Shown: positions 1-8,243 of the stretch, in pieces | Position numbering within the stretch: position 1 is the first letter of the stretch | Layout: every line of letters begins with the position of its first letter | The notes under the pieces: generated by a model | Databases searched by the model: none | The model's input: only the letters and a program-made list of their open reading frames with translations | What the model was told of the DNA's origin: nothing | From: an uncultured Christensenellaceae bacterium | GTDB lineage: Bacteria; Bacillota; Clostridia; Christensenellales; Borkfalkiaceae | Assembly: GCA_910588615.1 (NCBI GenBank) | Contig: CAJUOI010000001.1 | Span: forward strand, 90,318-154,317 | Direction of reading: 5' to 3' | Length of the DNA: 64,000 bases | Made by a program: the position numbers and the translations under genes

Positions 1-1
1 A

Positions 2-334
2 AAGGACGGAAAGCGTATTCTGCACCTCACCGACACGGGCTATCCGCCCGAAGAGAACTTTGAATTTTTGCAAAAGGCGGGCGGCAAGCCGTTCGATTTG
101 ATAACGTTTGACTGTACGTTTTTATTCGGAACGGGCTCCGACCGCCATATGACCATAGAAGAAAACGAGAAAATAAGAACGCGGCTTACTCGGCTCGGGC
201 TGGCGGACGGGAATACGAGGTGCGTGATCACGCACTTTTCGCACAACGCGGAGCCGACGGCAGAAAAGCTTCGCCGCGCGGAACGGGAGTACGGCGTGAT
301 TGCCGCTTACGACGGCATGACGCTGGAACTATAG
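2..334 (+). CDS. MBL-fold metallo-hydrolase, C-terminal part (5' end outside window)
   Basis: The reading frame is open from base 2 and ends at TAG 332-334, so only the last 110 residues are visible. They begin KDGKRILHLTDTGYPP and include an HLTDTG strand. Later there is FDLITFDCTF followed by HMTIEENEKIRTRL, and VITHFSHN near the end. This is the usual C-terminal layout of metallo-beta-lactamase-fold phosphodiesterases or hydrolases of the PhnP/YycJ kind, in which late Asp and His residues complete the dinuclear metal site. The N-terminal HxHxDH motif lies outside the window, so substrate and exact subfamily cannot be given. An unrecognised gene follows 33 bases downstream. Confidence 0.7.
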   Translation, partial: KDGKRILHLTDTGYPPEENFEFLQKAGGKPFDLITFDCTFLFGTGSDRHMTIEENEKIRTRLTRLGLADGNTRCVITHFSHNAEPTAEKLRRAEREYGVIAAYDGMTLEL

Positions 335-367
335 AGCATTCAACAGGGGAAAGAGGCGGGACGGGGC

Positions 368-761
368 ATGTCGTTTGCGGTCGAGCTGTTCGATTTTTTG
401 ATGACGGCGGACTTTACAGACGCCGTAACGTACGAAAGGCTGACGGAAACGGTGGACGTAACCTCCCTATCGGATATGGTGCTCACGCACCTGTACGCGG
501 GCAATTGGGATTTTGCGTACAATAATATTAAAATGTGGCGAACGGGCACGGTGGACGAAAGCAATCCGTATGTTGGCGCAGAAACGATTATACTTATGCG
601 AAGTGGCGGACGAATACGGCGGGCATGGACGAGTGCTTACCGTGCGTCCGTACATGAAGGACTATTTGGATTATTACGAACAGGGTCGCCTGATGTACGC
701 GAACGGCGATTATTTCGAGCGGCAGATAGAAGCCGCGTTGTGGCGGTTTGACCGCAGATAA
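368..761 (+). pseudogene. Unrecognised gene, apparently frameshifted
   Basis: Two overlapping frames together look like one gene. The first opens with ATG 368, preceded by a purine-rich stretch, and reads MSFAVELFDFLMTADF through HLYAGNWDFAYNNIKMW before it loses coding character. The second frame, one base further on, carries CEVADEYGGHGRVLTV, then YMKDYLDYYEQGRL and FERQIEAALWRFD, and stops at 761 just before the next ribosome-binding site. Joining them with a +1 shift somewhere between about 515 and 595 gives a soluble acidic protein of about 130 residues. I do not recognise the family. It may be a real frameshift mutation, an assembly error, or less likely a programmed shift; no obvious slippery sequence is seen. 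Confidence 0.45.
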
Positions 762-770
762 GGAGATTCA

Positions 771-1616
771 ATGGGATTTCTTTCCTTTATGAAGGAAAAA
801 TTTTCACGAAAGAAGCAGCCGGTACTGGGACTTGCCCTCGGCAGCGGCGGGGCGAAGGGATTGGCTCACCTCGGCGTATTAAAGGCGTTCGAAGAGGAGA
901 ATATTCGCTTTTCCTTCGTTACGGGCACGTCCATCGGCTCCATCGTCGGCGCGTTGTACGCCAAGGGTTATACGGCGCGGGACATGATAGAAATTATCGA
1001 AAACCTCAACCGCAAGGAATTTGCAAAAAATTTGCGTCCGTTCGCGGATATGGGATTTGCAGAAGAGTTCGTGGGACAGTACGTAGAGGAGAACATCGAA
1101 GAGCTGCCCGTACCGTACGCGTGCTGGGCGACGGATGCTGAAACCAACGGAGGCGTGTTGCTAAACAGCGGCAAGGCGGCGCGGGCGTGCTGCGCGTCGT
1201 CCGCTATTCCGCCCTTTTTCCGCGGCGTGGAAATCGACGGAAAAAAGCTGTACGATGGGGCGTTTACGAATGCGATTCCCGCAGACGTGTGCAAGGACTT
1301 GGGCGCGAAGTTCGTCGTCGCAGTGGACTTGTCGGCATTCACCAAACCCGACGAGGAGAAGAGCCGCGTTGCCCGCCTGTTGGGCTCGGCAATCAATGCG
1401 TTCGTTTCGGTCAAGTATCTCGACGACAGCAAGACGCGCGGCTACGAGGCGGCGGATTTTATGTTGCGTCCCAACCTGTACGACTTCCGCGCGACGGACG
1501 TGTCGCTCGAAAACATGAATAAAATGTTCGAAATCGGATATAACGAGGCAAAGGCGCAGATGGGTGCGCTGAAAGAAAAGATGAAGGCGGCGGGCGTTCT
1601 GCCCAAGAGGAGTTGA
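771..1616 (+). CDS. Patatin-like phospholipase (RssA/YchK type)
   Basis: A 281-residue serine hydrolase of the patatin family, expected to hydrolyse acyl esters of lipids with a Ser-Asp dyad. The glycine-rich oxyanion motif GSGGAKG is at residues 24-30. The nucleophile elbow GTSIG places the catalytic serine at about residue 54. The DGA motif (YDGAFTNAIP) places the aspartate at about residue 162. There is no signal peptide or membrane helix, so it is probably cytoplasmic or peripheral. AAGGAG lies a few bases ahead of ATG 771. Its stop overlaps the region just before aroC, so it probably shares the shikimate operon transcript, although no functional link is known. The natural substrate is unknown. 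Confidence 0.88.
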   Translation: MGFLSFMKEKFSRKKQPVLGLALGSGGAKGLAHLGVLKAFEEENIRFSFVTGTSIGSIVGALYAKGYTARDMIEIIENLNRKEFAKNLRPFADMGFAEEFVGQYVEENIEELPVPYACWATDAETNGGVLLNSGKAARACCASSAIPPFFRGVEIDGKKLYDGAFTNAIPADVCKDLGAKFVVAVDLSAFTKPDEEKSRVARLLGSAINAFVSVKYLDDSKTRGYEAADFMLRPNLYDFRATDVSLENMNKMFEIGYNEAKAQMGALKEKMKAAGVLPKRS

Positions 1617-1618
1617 CG

Positions 1619-2752
1619 GTGAAAATTACGACGGCGGGCGAATCGCACGGGAAGGGGCTTTTCGCCGTGATCGAGGGGTTGCCCGCAGGTTTAAAACTTG
1701 ATATTGAGGAAATCAACGCCATGCTGTCGCTCCGCCAAAGTGGCTACGGACGGGGTGCGCGGCAGAAAATCGAGGCGGACACGGCGGAGATTTTTTCGGG
1801 CGCGCGCAACTGCATTACGCTTGCAAGTCCGTTGACGATCGCCGTCTATAACCGCGATCACGAAAATTGGAAGGAGTGTTTTTCTCCCGAAGCGTGCGAC
1901 GCCTCAATGCGTACGCTGAGCGACGTGCGTCCGGGGCACGCCGATTTGACAGGCTTGAAAAAGTTCGGCGGGAGCGACGCACGCAACGTTCTGGAACGTG
2001 CGTCCGCGCGCGAAACCGCCGTCCGCGTGGCTGCGGGCACGGTGTGCAGACAGCTGTTGCGCGAGTTGGGCGTGGAGATTACGGGTTACGTGCGCGCGGC
2101 GGGCTCCGTAGAGGACGATAAAGAATACTCCTTCGAAGAGATTCGAAAAGGACGGCTTCCCGAGCTGTTTATGCTGGATCCCGTTTTACAGACGCGGGCG
2201 ATGCGCGAAATCGACGAATGCAGAAACGCGGGCGATACGCTCGGCGGCGTTGCGGAAATTCGAGTGAAGGGCTTGAAGAGCGGCTTCGGAAGCTGTATGA
2301 CATACGCAGAGAAGCTCGACGCAAGGCTGTGCGCCGCAATGATGAGCGTGCAGGCGATCAAGGGCGTGGAGTCGGGCGCGGGGTTCGGCGCGGCAAGGCG
2401 GCGGGGCAGTGCGGTCCACGACGAAATCTATTTCAGCGAAGAGAGAGGGTTTTACAGGCAGACCAACCGCGCGGGCGGAATCGAGGGCGGCATGTCGAAC
2501 GGGGAAGAATTGGTTTTGCGTGCGGCGATGAAGCCCATTCCCACCCTGATGCGCGGGTTAAATACGGTAAACTATCTTACGAGGCAGCCGTCGCGGGCAG
2601 CGGCGGAGCGCAGCGACGTTACGGCGATTCTTGCCGCGGAGGTCGTGCTCGAAAGCGCAATCGCCTCCGAACTTGCCGCCGTCGTATGCGAGCGGCTCGG
2701 CGGCGACAGGCTGGACGAGCTGAAAGTCCGCTACGGGAGCATCGAGGCATGA
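1619..2752 (+). CDS. aroC: Chorismate synthase
   Basis: Converts 5-enolpyruvylshikimate-3-phosphate to chorismate, using reduced FMN, in the last step of the shikimate pathway. The protein (377 residues) opens with ITTAGESHGKGLFAVIEGLPAG, typical of the family, followed by RQSGYGRGARQKIE and later VRPGHADLTG, with RASARETAVRVAAG and NGEELVLRAAMKPIPT further on; all are flavin- or substrate-binding segments of AroC. GTG 1619 was chosen because it gives MKITTAGESHG and sits 7 bases after GAGGAG. A TTG at 1613 is also open but is too close to that site. The stop TGA shares bases with the aroB ATG. Length is normal. Confidence 0.96.
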   Translation: MKITTAGESHGKGLFAVIEGLPAGLKLDIEEINAMLSLRQSGYGRGARQKIEADTAEIFSGARNCITLASPLTIAVYNRDHENWKECFSPEACDASMRTLSDVRPGHADLTGLKKFGGSDARNVLERASARETAVRVAAGTVCRQLLRELGVEITGYVRAAGSVEDDKEYSFEEIRKGRLPELFMLDPVLQTRAMREIDECRNAGDTLGGVAEIRVKGLKSGFGSCMTYAEKLDARLCAAMMSVQAIKGVESGAGFGAARRRGSAVHDEIYFSEERGFYRQTNRAGGIEGGMSNGEELVLRAAMKPIPTLMRGLNTVNYLTRQPSRAAAERSDVTAILAAEVVLESAIASELAAVVCERLGGDRLDELKVRYGSIEA

Positions 2753-3777
2753 AAGAGCTTACGATTGCGGCAGATCGGTGTGAAGAGAGCAGAATTTTTT
2801 TCGGCAGGGGCGTATCCTCCCGAATCGAGAGAGCAGACTTCGTAATTACCGATTCCAACGTCAACCGCATCTACGGCGACAGGATCGCGCAGTGGAATGC
2901 GCCCGTGTTCGTGATGGAGGCGGGCGAAGAGCATAAAAACGAAAAGACGCTGTTTTCGGCGCTCGAAGCGATGAAGGACGCGGGCTTGATGCGCGGCGAT
3001 ACCGTGCTTGCGTTCGGCGGTGGCGTCGTCGGGGATTTGGGCGGACTTGCAAGCGCGCTGTATATGCGCGGAACGAACTTCGTTTCCGTGCCGACGACTC
3101 TGCTTGCGCAGGTGGACGCATCGGTAGGGGGTAAAACCGCGATCGACTTCCGCGGGGTAAAAAACCTCGTCGGCGTATTCCGTCAGCCGAGCCGCGTTTA
3201 TGTCGATTGCAGCTACCTTTCAACGCTGCCGGATAGGGAGATCCGTTGCGGCTTGGGCGAAATCGTGAAGCACGCAGCTCTGGACGGGGCACTGTTTGAC
3301 AGGCTCGTAAATAATAAGGCGCGGCTCTTCGATCTACGGTTTCTCGAAGATACCGTGTTCGGAAATATCGAATACAAGGCAAGCGTCGTACGGCGGGACG
3401 CCTTCGAAGCGGGCGCAAGGGTCTGCTTGAATCTGGGACATACCACGGCGCACGTTTACGAACTCGCAACGAACCTCTCGCACGGGGAGTGCGTGCTCGT
3501 CGGAATTATTGCCGAGGCGGAAATAGCCGCAAGGTATTGCGAAACAGACGGGGCGTATTTGGAAGCGTTGAAGGCGCTTGCAAGGCTTGCGCTCGGAAAA
3601 ACGCCTAAGCTTCCCGCAGCGGAAACGGTAGCTCCGCTTGCCCGTCTGGACAAGAAGAATTCAGAAAAGGATACGGTTGCGCTTACGGTGCCCGTAAAAC
3701 GGGGCGAATACAAAATTTTGCAGCTGCCCTACGAAGCATACGAAAAAGAACTCAAACTAACGGGAGAAATACTATGA
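2749..3777 (+). CDS. aroB: 3-dehydroquinate synthase
   Basis: Cyclises DAHP to 3-dehydroquinate, using NAD and a divalent metal (second shikimate step). The 342-residue protein has the NAD-binding segment FGGGVVGDLGGLASA, then VPTTLLAQVDASVGGKTAID, which is diagnostic of AroB. GLGEIVKHA supplies a metal ligand and LNLGHTTAHVYE another; the usual LGHTxGHA is slightly changed to LGHTTAHV. ATG 2749 overlaps the aroC stop (ATGA), so translation is probably coupled. The open frame extends much further upstream inside aroC, but that part is a shadow. The protein is slightly shorter than the typical 355-360 residues. Confidence 0.95.
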   Translation: MKELTIAADRCEESRIFFGRGVSSRIERADFVITDSNVNRIYGDRIAQWNAPVFVMEAGEEHKNEKTLFSALEAMKDAGLMRGDTVLAFGGGVVGDLGGLASALYMRGTNFVSVPTTLLAQVDASVGGKTAIDFRGVKNLVGVFRQPSRVYVDCSYLSTLPDREIRCGLGEIVKHAALDGALFDRLVNNKARLFDLRFLEDTVFGNIEYKASVVRRDAFEAGARVCLNLGHTTAHVYELATNLSHGECVLVGIIAEAEIAARYCETDGAYLEALKALARLALGKTPKLPAAETVAPLARLDKKNSEKDTVALTVPVKRGEYKILQLPYEAYEKELKLTGEIL

Positions 3778-4598
3778 AATTTGCAGTAATCGGCAAGGAC
3801 GTTTCCAAGTCGCTCAGTCCCAAAATGCACTCTTTTATTTTGCGGCAGATGGGAAAGGAGAGCGTTTACGACGCGATTTCTCTGTCCGAAGAGGATTTTC
3901 CGCATAAAATCGAAGCCCTGCTCGACGAGTACGACGGGCTGAATATTACCATTCCCTATAAAGAAAGCATCATGAAATATCTCGTCTTTTTCAAAGGGGA
4001 TGCGTCTAAGTTCGGGGCGGTTAACACCGTCGTCAACAAAAAGCGCATGGGATATAATACCGACGGCTTCGGGTTTGCCGCGCTGATGGCGGGGGAAGGG
4101 TTGCAATTAAAACGGAAAACGGTGCTTGTGTTGGGCGCGGGCGGTGCGGGCAGGTGCTGTATCAAGACGCTGATGGCGGCGAAGGCGGACGTGCACGTGT
4201 ACGAGCGCGAGCTTTCCCGTTTGAAAGCGGTGTACAGCGAATTCGGCGGGTTCGCCCCCTATACGGCAGTGCCCGATTGCAGGTTCGATATTATCGTCAA
4301 CTGTACGGGAATCGGTATGCACGACACGGAGGGCTACGCGCCCGTCGTGCCTACGCGTTCGGGTCAGAATATTCTGCCCTCCCTGCTGAGCAAGTGCGGG
4401 GCGGCGGTCGATTTGATTTACGAGCCGAAGCAGAGCGAATTTTTGCGCATTGCCGACGGTTTCCACCGCCAGACGGCAAACGGCGCGGCAATGCTCTTTT
4501 ATCAGGCGTACGCGGCGGATTGTATCTTCTTCGATAAGATGCCGGACGTTGAAACGGCGAACAGACTCTGGAGAAAATACAGAGAGGTGAACGCATGA
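3774..4598 (+). CDS. aroE: Shikimate dehydrogenase
   Basis: Reduces 3-dehydroshikimate to shikimate with NADPH. The 274-residue protein has the substrate motif SKSLSPKMHS near the N-terminus. Next comes the catalytic lysine in NITIPYKE, then NTDGFGF with the catalytic aspartate, and a nucleotide-binding glycine motif VLVLGAGGAGRC at about residue 118. NGAAMLFYQ near the C-terminus is also characteristic. The start overlaps the aroB stop (ATGA 3774-3777), and the stop region overlaps aroQ in the same way. Confidence 0.94.
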   Translation: MKFAVIGKDVSKSLSPKMHSFILRQMGKESVYDAISLSEEDFPHKIEALLDEYDGLNITIPYKESIMKYLVFFKGDASKFGAVNTVVNKKRMGYNTDGFGFAALMAGEGLQLKRKTVLVLGAGGAGRCCIKTLMAAKADVHVYERELSRLKAVYSEFGGFAPYTAVPDCRFDIIVNCTGIGMHDTEGYAPVVPTRSGQNILPSLLSKCGAAVDLIYEPKQSEFLRIADGFHRQTANGAAMLFYQAYAADCIFFDKMPDVETANRLWRKYREVNA

Positions 4599-5017
4599 AA
4601 TTTCTCGTACTCAACGGCGTCAACCTGAACATGACGGGAACGCGCGAAAAAGGCGTTTACGGCGCGGAAACGCTGGACGAAATCAACGCCGATCTGAAAG
4701 CGTTCTGTCGGGCGAACGGGCACGAGGTCGACTTTTACCAGAGCAATCTCGAAGGGGAGCTTTGCGCGCAAATTCAGCAGTCAACGGGAGTCTACGACGG
4801 AATCGTGCTCAACGCGGGGGCGTTCACGCACTATTCCTACGCCATCCGCGATGCGATCGCCGCGGTAACGACGCCCGTCGTCGAGGTGCATCTGAGCAAC
4901 GTCTTTGCGCGGGAAGCGTTCCGCAGAACGGACGTCCTGACGGAGGTATGCAGAGGAGAGATCCTCGGCTTCGGAAAGCTCGGTTATAAACTGGCTTTGG
5001 AGAGTTTTTGGTTATGA
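4595..5017 (+). CDS. aroQ: 3-dehydroquinate dehydratase, type II
   Basis: Dehydrates 3-dehydroquinate to 3-dehydroshikimate. The 140-residue length and motifs are those of the dodecameric type II enzyme, not the class I Schiff-base enzyme. LVLNGVNLNMTG is at the start, followed by the active-site tyrosine in KGVYGAETL. Further on are the flexible-loop region, YQSNLEGEL, LNAGAFTHYSYAIRDA with the catalytic histidine-binding segment, and EVHLSNVFAREAFR. ATG 4595 overlaps the aroE stop. Confidence 0.95.
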   Translation: MKFLVLNGVNLNMTGTREKGVYGAETLDEINADLKAFCRANGHEVDFYQSNLEGELCAQIQQSTGVYDGIVLNAGAFTHYSYAIRDAIAAVTTPVVEVHLSNVFAREAFRRTDVLTEVCRGEILGFGKLGYKLALESFWL

Positions 5018-5523
5018 ATATCGTACTTTGCGGCATGATGGGGGTGGGAAAGTCCACCGTCGGAATTAAAGTTGCCGAGCTGACGCGTCGGCGGTGGTTT
5101 GATACAGACACCGTTATTGCCGACCGCCACGGCAGGATTTCGGACATTTTCGAATACTACGGCGAAGCGCACTTCCGCGAATTGGAAGCGGAAGTCATCC
5201 GCAAGCTTTCCAAAGAGGACGAGCTCGTCATCTCCACGGGGGGCGGCTCGATGATGAATCACGAAAATTGCGAGCTGTTAAAACAGAACGGAAAGATTTT
5301 CTTTTTGAAAGCGTCGGTCGAAACGCTGTTAAAGCGCGTCCTGATCGATGAAACGCGTCCGCTGCTTCGGGTCAACAGCACGGACGAGCGCTTAAAAGAA
5401 CTTTTGGCGGAGCGCACGCCCGTATACGAGCATGTAGCCGATTACGTCGTCGCGACCGACGACAGGACGCCCGACGAAGTTGCGGAGGAAATCGTATCCC
5501 TTCTGCAAAAGGCAAAGAAATGA
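5014..5523 (+). CDS. aroK: Shikimate kinase
   Basis: Phosphorylates shikimate at the 3-OH with ATP. The 169-residue protein has the P-loop GMMGVGKST close to the N-terminus, and FDTDTVI with the DxD metal/substrate aspartates. FRELEAEVI carries the substrate arginine, STGGGSMM is the Walker-B-like glycine segment, and the lid contains ETRPLL. ATG 5014 (MNIVLCGMMG) was chosen over a TTG at 5008 because it overlaps the aroQ stop in the same ATGA pattern used throughout this operon. No aroA or DAHP synthase gene lies in the cluster, so those steps are encoded elsewhere. Confidence 0.94.
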   Translation: MNIVLCGMMGVGKSTVGIKVAELTRRRWFDTDTVIADRHGRISDIFEYYGEAHFRELEAEVIRKLSKEDELVISTGGGSMMNHENCELLKQNGKIFFLKASVETLLKRVLIDETRPLLRVNSTDERLKELLAERTPVYEHVADYVVATDDRTPDEVAEEIVSLLQKAKK

Positions 5524-6218
5524 AGCGCGCACTCGTAACGGGCGGAACGCGCGGAATCGGGCTTGCCGTGTGCCGCGCCCTATGCGAAGAGGGGTACTGC
5601 GTTACCGCGCTCTATTCCAGAAGCGAAGCGGACGCAAATGCGGCGAAAGCGGCGTTGCCGCAGGTAAATTTTCTGCGGGCGGACGTTGCCGACGAGAACG
5701 CCGTGCGCGCGGTATTCGAGGCGCTGCCCTCTCTTTCCGTGCTCGTGAACAACGCGGGAATCGATTTATACCGTCAGGTGCAGGATACGACGCGGGAGGA
5801 ATGGCGGCGGGTGATGGACGTCAACGCGGGCGGCGCGTTTTTCACGGCGAAGTACGCCGTGGGTAAAATGAAGGACGAAGGCGGTGCGATCGTGAATATC
5901 TCCTCCGTATGGGGGCAGACGGGCGGCAGTTGCGAAAGCGTATATTCGGCTTCGAAGGGCGCGATGGTTGCCTTTACCAAGGCGCTCGCCAAAGAGCTTG
6001 CTCCCTGCAATATCACGGCGAACTGCGTGGCGCCGGGGGTGATCGACACTGAGATGAACGCGCGTCTTTCCGAGGAGGAAAAGCGTGTGCTGACGCAGGA
6101 AATTCCGCTTGCCCGTTTCGGCAGGGCGGAGGAGGTCGCCTCGGCGGTGATGTTCTTCGTCCGTAACCGCTACGTAACGGGCGAAACGCTCTCTGTTAAC
6201 GGCGGGTTCTATATTTAA
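5520..6218 (+). CDS. SDR-family oxidoreductase (FabG-like)
   Basis: A 232-residue classical short-chain dehydrogenase/reductase. TGGTRGIG at residues 8-15 is the NAD(P) glycine motif, LVNNAG the structural NNAG motif, and ISSVWGQ then YSASKGA give the catalytic Ser, Tyr and Lys. APGVIDTEM and VTGETLSVNGGFYI finish the fold as in 3-oxoacyl-ACP reductase (FabG). It overlaps the aroK stop by ATGA and closes the operon before a terminator. Without other fatty acid synthesis genes nearby, calling it fabG would be a guess; a role in a side reaction of the aromatic pathway is possible but unproven. Confidence 0.87.
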   Translation: MKRALVTGGTRGIGLAVCRALCEEGYCVTALYSRSEADANAAKAALPQVNFLRADVADENAVRAVFEALPSLSVLVNNAGIDLYRQVQDTTREEWRRVMDVNAGGAFFTAKYAVGKMKDEGGAIVNISSVWGQTGGSCESVYSASKGAMVAFTKALAKELAPCNITANCVAPGVIDTEMNARLSEEEKRVLTQEIPLARFGRAEEVASAVMFFVRNRYVTGETLSVNGGFYI

Positions 6219-6236
6219 CAAAAGATGAAACGCAAG

Positions 6237-6268
6237 AAAAACCCCACGCGAAGCCGCACGGGGTTTTT
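6237..6268 (+). terminator. Rho-independent terminator of the aro operon
   Basis: AAAAACCCC pairs with GGGGTTTTT around a 14-base loop, and the T-rich tail TTTTTCTTTT follows. It lies about 20 bases after the SDR stop codon. Confidence 0.85.
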
Positions 6269-6393
6269 CTTTTACCGGAGAAAAAAGCGTGAACAGCTGG
6301 GACTGCCTGCGCCTTTCATCCAATATTCTATAAGATTTCCGTTGCGTTAGCAACCTACTTTTTCGTTTTTTTGCTCTATCAACTATTTTTTTC

Positions 6394-6422
6394 GAGTAGA
6401 GTGTCGTTTTCACGCTCTACTC
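6394..6422. promoter_or_regulatory. Inverted repeat upstream of XRE regulator (candidate operator)
   Basis: GAGTAGAG (6394-6401) and CTCTACTC (6415-6422) are perfect inverted arms 13 bases apart. They end 12 bases before the -35 box of the XRE gene. Nothing else in the intergenic region explains the symmetry, so it is a candidate autoregulatory site or the end of a short hairpin. Confidence 0.45.
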
Positions 6423-6434
6423 ACAGTAGAATCG

Positions 6435-6463
6435 TTGACAATCGTATCTTTTTGGGCTATAAT
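6435..6463 (+). promoter_or_regulatory. Consensus sigma-A promoter, leaderless start
   Basis: TTGACA 6435-6440 and TATAAT 6458-6463 are separated by 17 bases, a perfect consensus. The likely transcription start is around 6470, which is the A of the ATG of the XRE gene. Confidence 0.9.
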
Positions 6464-6469
6464 GAAGGC

Positions 6470-7120
6470 ATGAGCGAGAATTTAATCAAAGTCGGCTCGG
6501 AAGAGCAGGATTTAGCCGTGATCATCGGCAAAAATATCACGCGCCTGAGAAAAATGGCGGATATGACGCAGCTCGAGCTCGCGGAAAAGCTGAATTATTC
6601 GGATAAGTCCGTTTCGAAATGGGAACAGGGGAACGGAGTGCCCGATATCAGGATCCTCATGCAGATTGCCGTGCTGTTCGGAGTTACGCTCGACGACCTC
6701 GTTAAGGAACACCATGAAAAGAAGGTGATGCCAAAAAACACCAGGCTGTTACGGCGCGTCATCATTATGGCGTGCTCGGCGGGGCTCGTCTGGCTGGTCG
6801 CCGTTGCGGCGTTCGTTCTGTTGCAACTGTTTACGCCGTCCGGCGTTGCGCGGTACGCTTGGCTGGCGTTCCTTTACGCCGTGCCCGTATCAAGCATCGT
6901 GCTGTTGGTCTTCAGTTGCGTCTGGCATTACAAATGGATGAGGATCATCGTCGTTTCCACGTTGGTATGGACCTGTCTTGCCTGTATTTATCTGACGGCG
7001 TACGTCGTGGTGCCGAGTAATCCAAACCTGTGGTATATCTTCCTCATCGGCGTGCCGCTTCAGGTACTTGCGCTGTTCTTTTTCGTATGGTGGAAGAAGG
7101 TCAAATTATTTAAGTCGTAA
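6470..7120 (+). CDS. XRE-family regulator with C-terminal membrane segments
   Basis: A 216-residue protein. Residues about 17-75 are a Cro/CI-type helix-turn-helix (IGKNITRLRKMADMTQLELA, then DKSVSKWEQGNGVPD and LDDLVKEH). The remainder has about four hydrophobic segments, for example LVWLVAVAAFVLLQLF and WYIFLIGVPLQVLALFFFVWW, so the regulator is probably anchored in the membrane. Such DNA-binding/membrane fusions are common in Clostridia but their signals are mostly unknown. ATG 6470 lies six bases after a consensus -10 box, with no usable ribosome-binding site, so the mRNA is probably leaderless. An in-frame extension upstream crosses the promoter and was rejected. Confidence 0.85.
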   Translation: MSENLIKVGSEEQDLAVIIGKNITRLRKMADMTQLELAEKLNYSDKSVSKWEQGNGVPDIRILMQIAVLFGVTLDDLVKEHHEKKVMPKNTRLLRRVIIMACSAGLVWLVAVAAFVLLQLFTPSGVARYAWLAFLYAVPVSSIVLLVFSCVWHYKWMRIIVVSTLVWTCLACIYLTAYVVVPSNPNLWYIFLIGVPLQVLALFFFVWWKKVKLFKS

Positions 7121-7157
7121 GGCTGCGCAAACACGACGGACGCCGAGGAGATTTACA

Positions 7158-8243
7158 ATGAATACAACCGACGATTATTTAAAAAACGAAAAAGGAAAGG
7201 CGGCGCGCAAGCGCACGCGTATTTTAGTCGCTGTTCTCGTATACGCCTGCGCCTTTCTTGCCATCGGGTGCCTGATCGGAATTATCGTTGCCGTCATGAT
7301 ACTCAATTTCGGCAAAAGCGAAAACCATGAAACGCTCTCCTATATCCTGCTTTGTTCGTTCGCAGGCGGGGCGGCTGTGTTCGGGCTTGCGGCGTTTTTC
7401 CTTTCCAGGGCGCTGACGGCGGCGGCTGCGCGCGAGCTTGACTTCCGCGAGCGCTGCGACGGCGAAGAGAGCTTTTTCGTAGGCGAAGGCACTTTGATGA
7501 CCTTCGAGGCGGAGGGCGTGCGTCTGCACGACGAGCGCGGTTCCGAACACGAACCGATCCGCGTGCCTTATTCGGAAATGCGCTTTATTTCGGTATGCAC
7601 GCGTAAGAAGGCGCAGGAGAAGGGGGATTGGTGCGTTGCCGTGGAAATTCCCTTGAAGTATCTTGCCAAGAAAGGCGCAAAAAAGACGGGCGAGCCCGTG
7701 CTCGTACAGGCGGACGCAAAGCCGAGGCTGTATCAAACGCTGGAAAAGCACGGTTTGGCGCTGCTCGGCGAGCAGCCTCCTGCGGAAAAAGTCAAAACGA
7801 ACTGCAAGTTCAAACCCGTGAAAAATTTCAGTCTGCCCAACCGCGCCAAACGCAGGCGTGCGCTCGTTTTCATCGTGATTTCCGCGCTGCTGATCGTTGC
7901 GGCGGTACCCGTCGGCATTTTCTATTCGGTTTCCATATGCTCCGTGCTGGCGGCGGCTGGATTGTTGCTCGGCGGAAAATCGGTATATTCTTGCATACGC
8001 GCGAAAGCTGTGTTCGGAGTGTATCTCGAAGGCTTCTTCTGGCAGGAAAGCAGCGGCAGCGAGCGGCTGTTTTTAAAATGGCAGGACGTGGAGAGCGTAA
8101 CCCGAATCGAACAAAAGGGCTTTCCGCTCATTGAATTTCGCTGTTCTTACGGAAAATATACCGTTCCCTGTGCGGAGGGTGCGTACGAATTGGTAGATCG
8201 CGTGCGGGGCGAGCATAAAAAGGATGCGTCATGCGAGAGCTGA
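7158..8243 (+). CDS. Hypothetical membrane protein
   Basis: A 361-residue protein I do not recognise. Two membrane helices lie at about residues 22-50 and 63-90, followed by a soluble, charged domain of about 150 residues (acidic, with a PYSEMRFISVCTRKK strand). Then comes a hydrophobic pair at about residues 235-280, and a C-terminal soluble segment with WQDVESVTRIEQKGFPLIEF. Repetition of a similar strand pattern after each membrane pair (PYSEMRFISV and KWQDVESVTRI) suggests two PH-like halves, which is inference. GAGGAG precedes ATG 7158. The stop overlaps the DUF1653 gene start. Confidence 0.7.
   Translation: MNTTDDYLKNEKGKAARKRTRILVAVLVYACAFLAIGCLIGIIVAVMILNFGKSENHETLSYILLCSFAGGAAVFGLAAFFLSRALTAAAARELDFRERCDGEESFFVGEGTLMTFEAEGVRLHDERGSEHEPIRVPYSEMRFISVCTRKKAQEKGDWCVAVEIPLKYLAKKGAKKTGEPVLVQADAKPRLYQTLEKHGLALLGEQPPAEKVKTNCKFKPVKNFSLPNRAKRRRALVFIVISALLIVAAVPVGIFYSVSICSVLAAAGLLLGGKSVYSCIRAKAVFGVYLEGFFWQESSGSERLFLKWQDVESVTRIEQKGFPLIEFRCSYGKYTVPCAEGAYELVDRVRGEHKKDASCES

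Noticed and set aside
2218..2748. Long upstream extension of aroB inside aroC
   Set aside because: Shadow frame of aroC with arginine-rich composition; ATG 2749 gives the normal AroB N-terminus.
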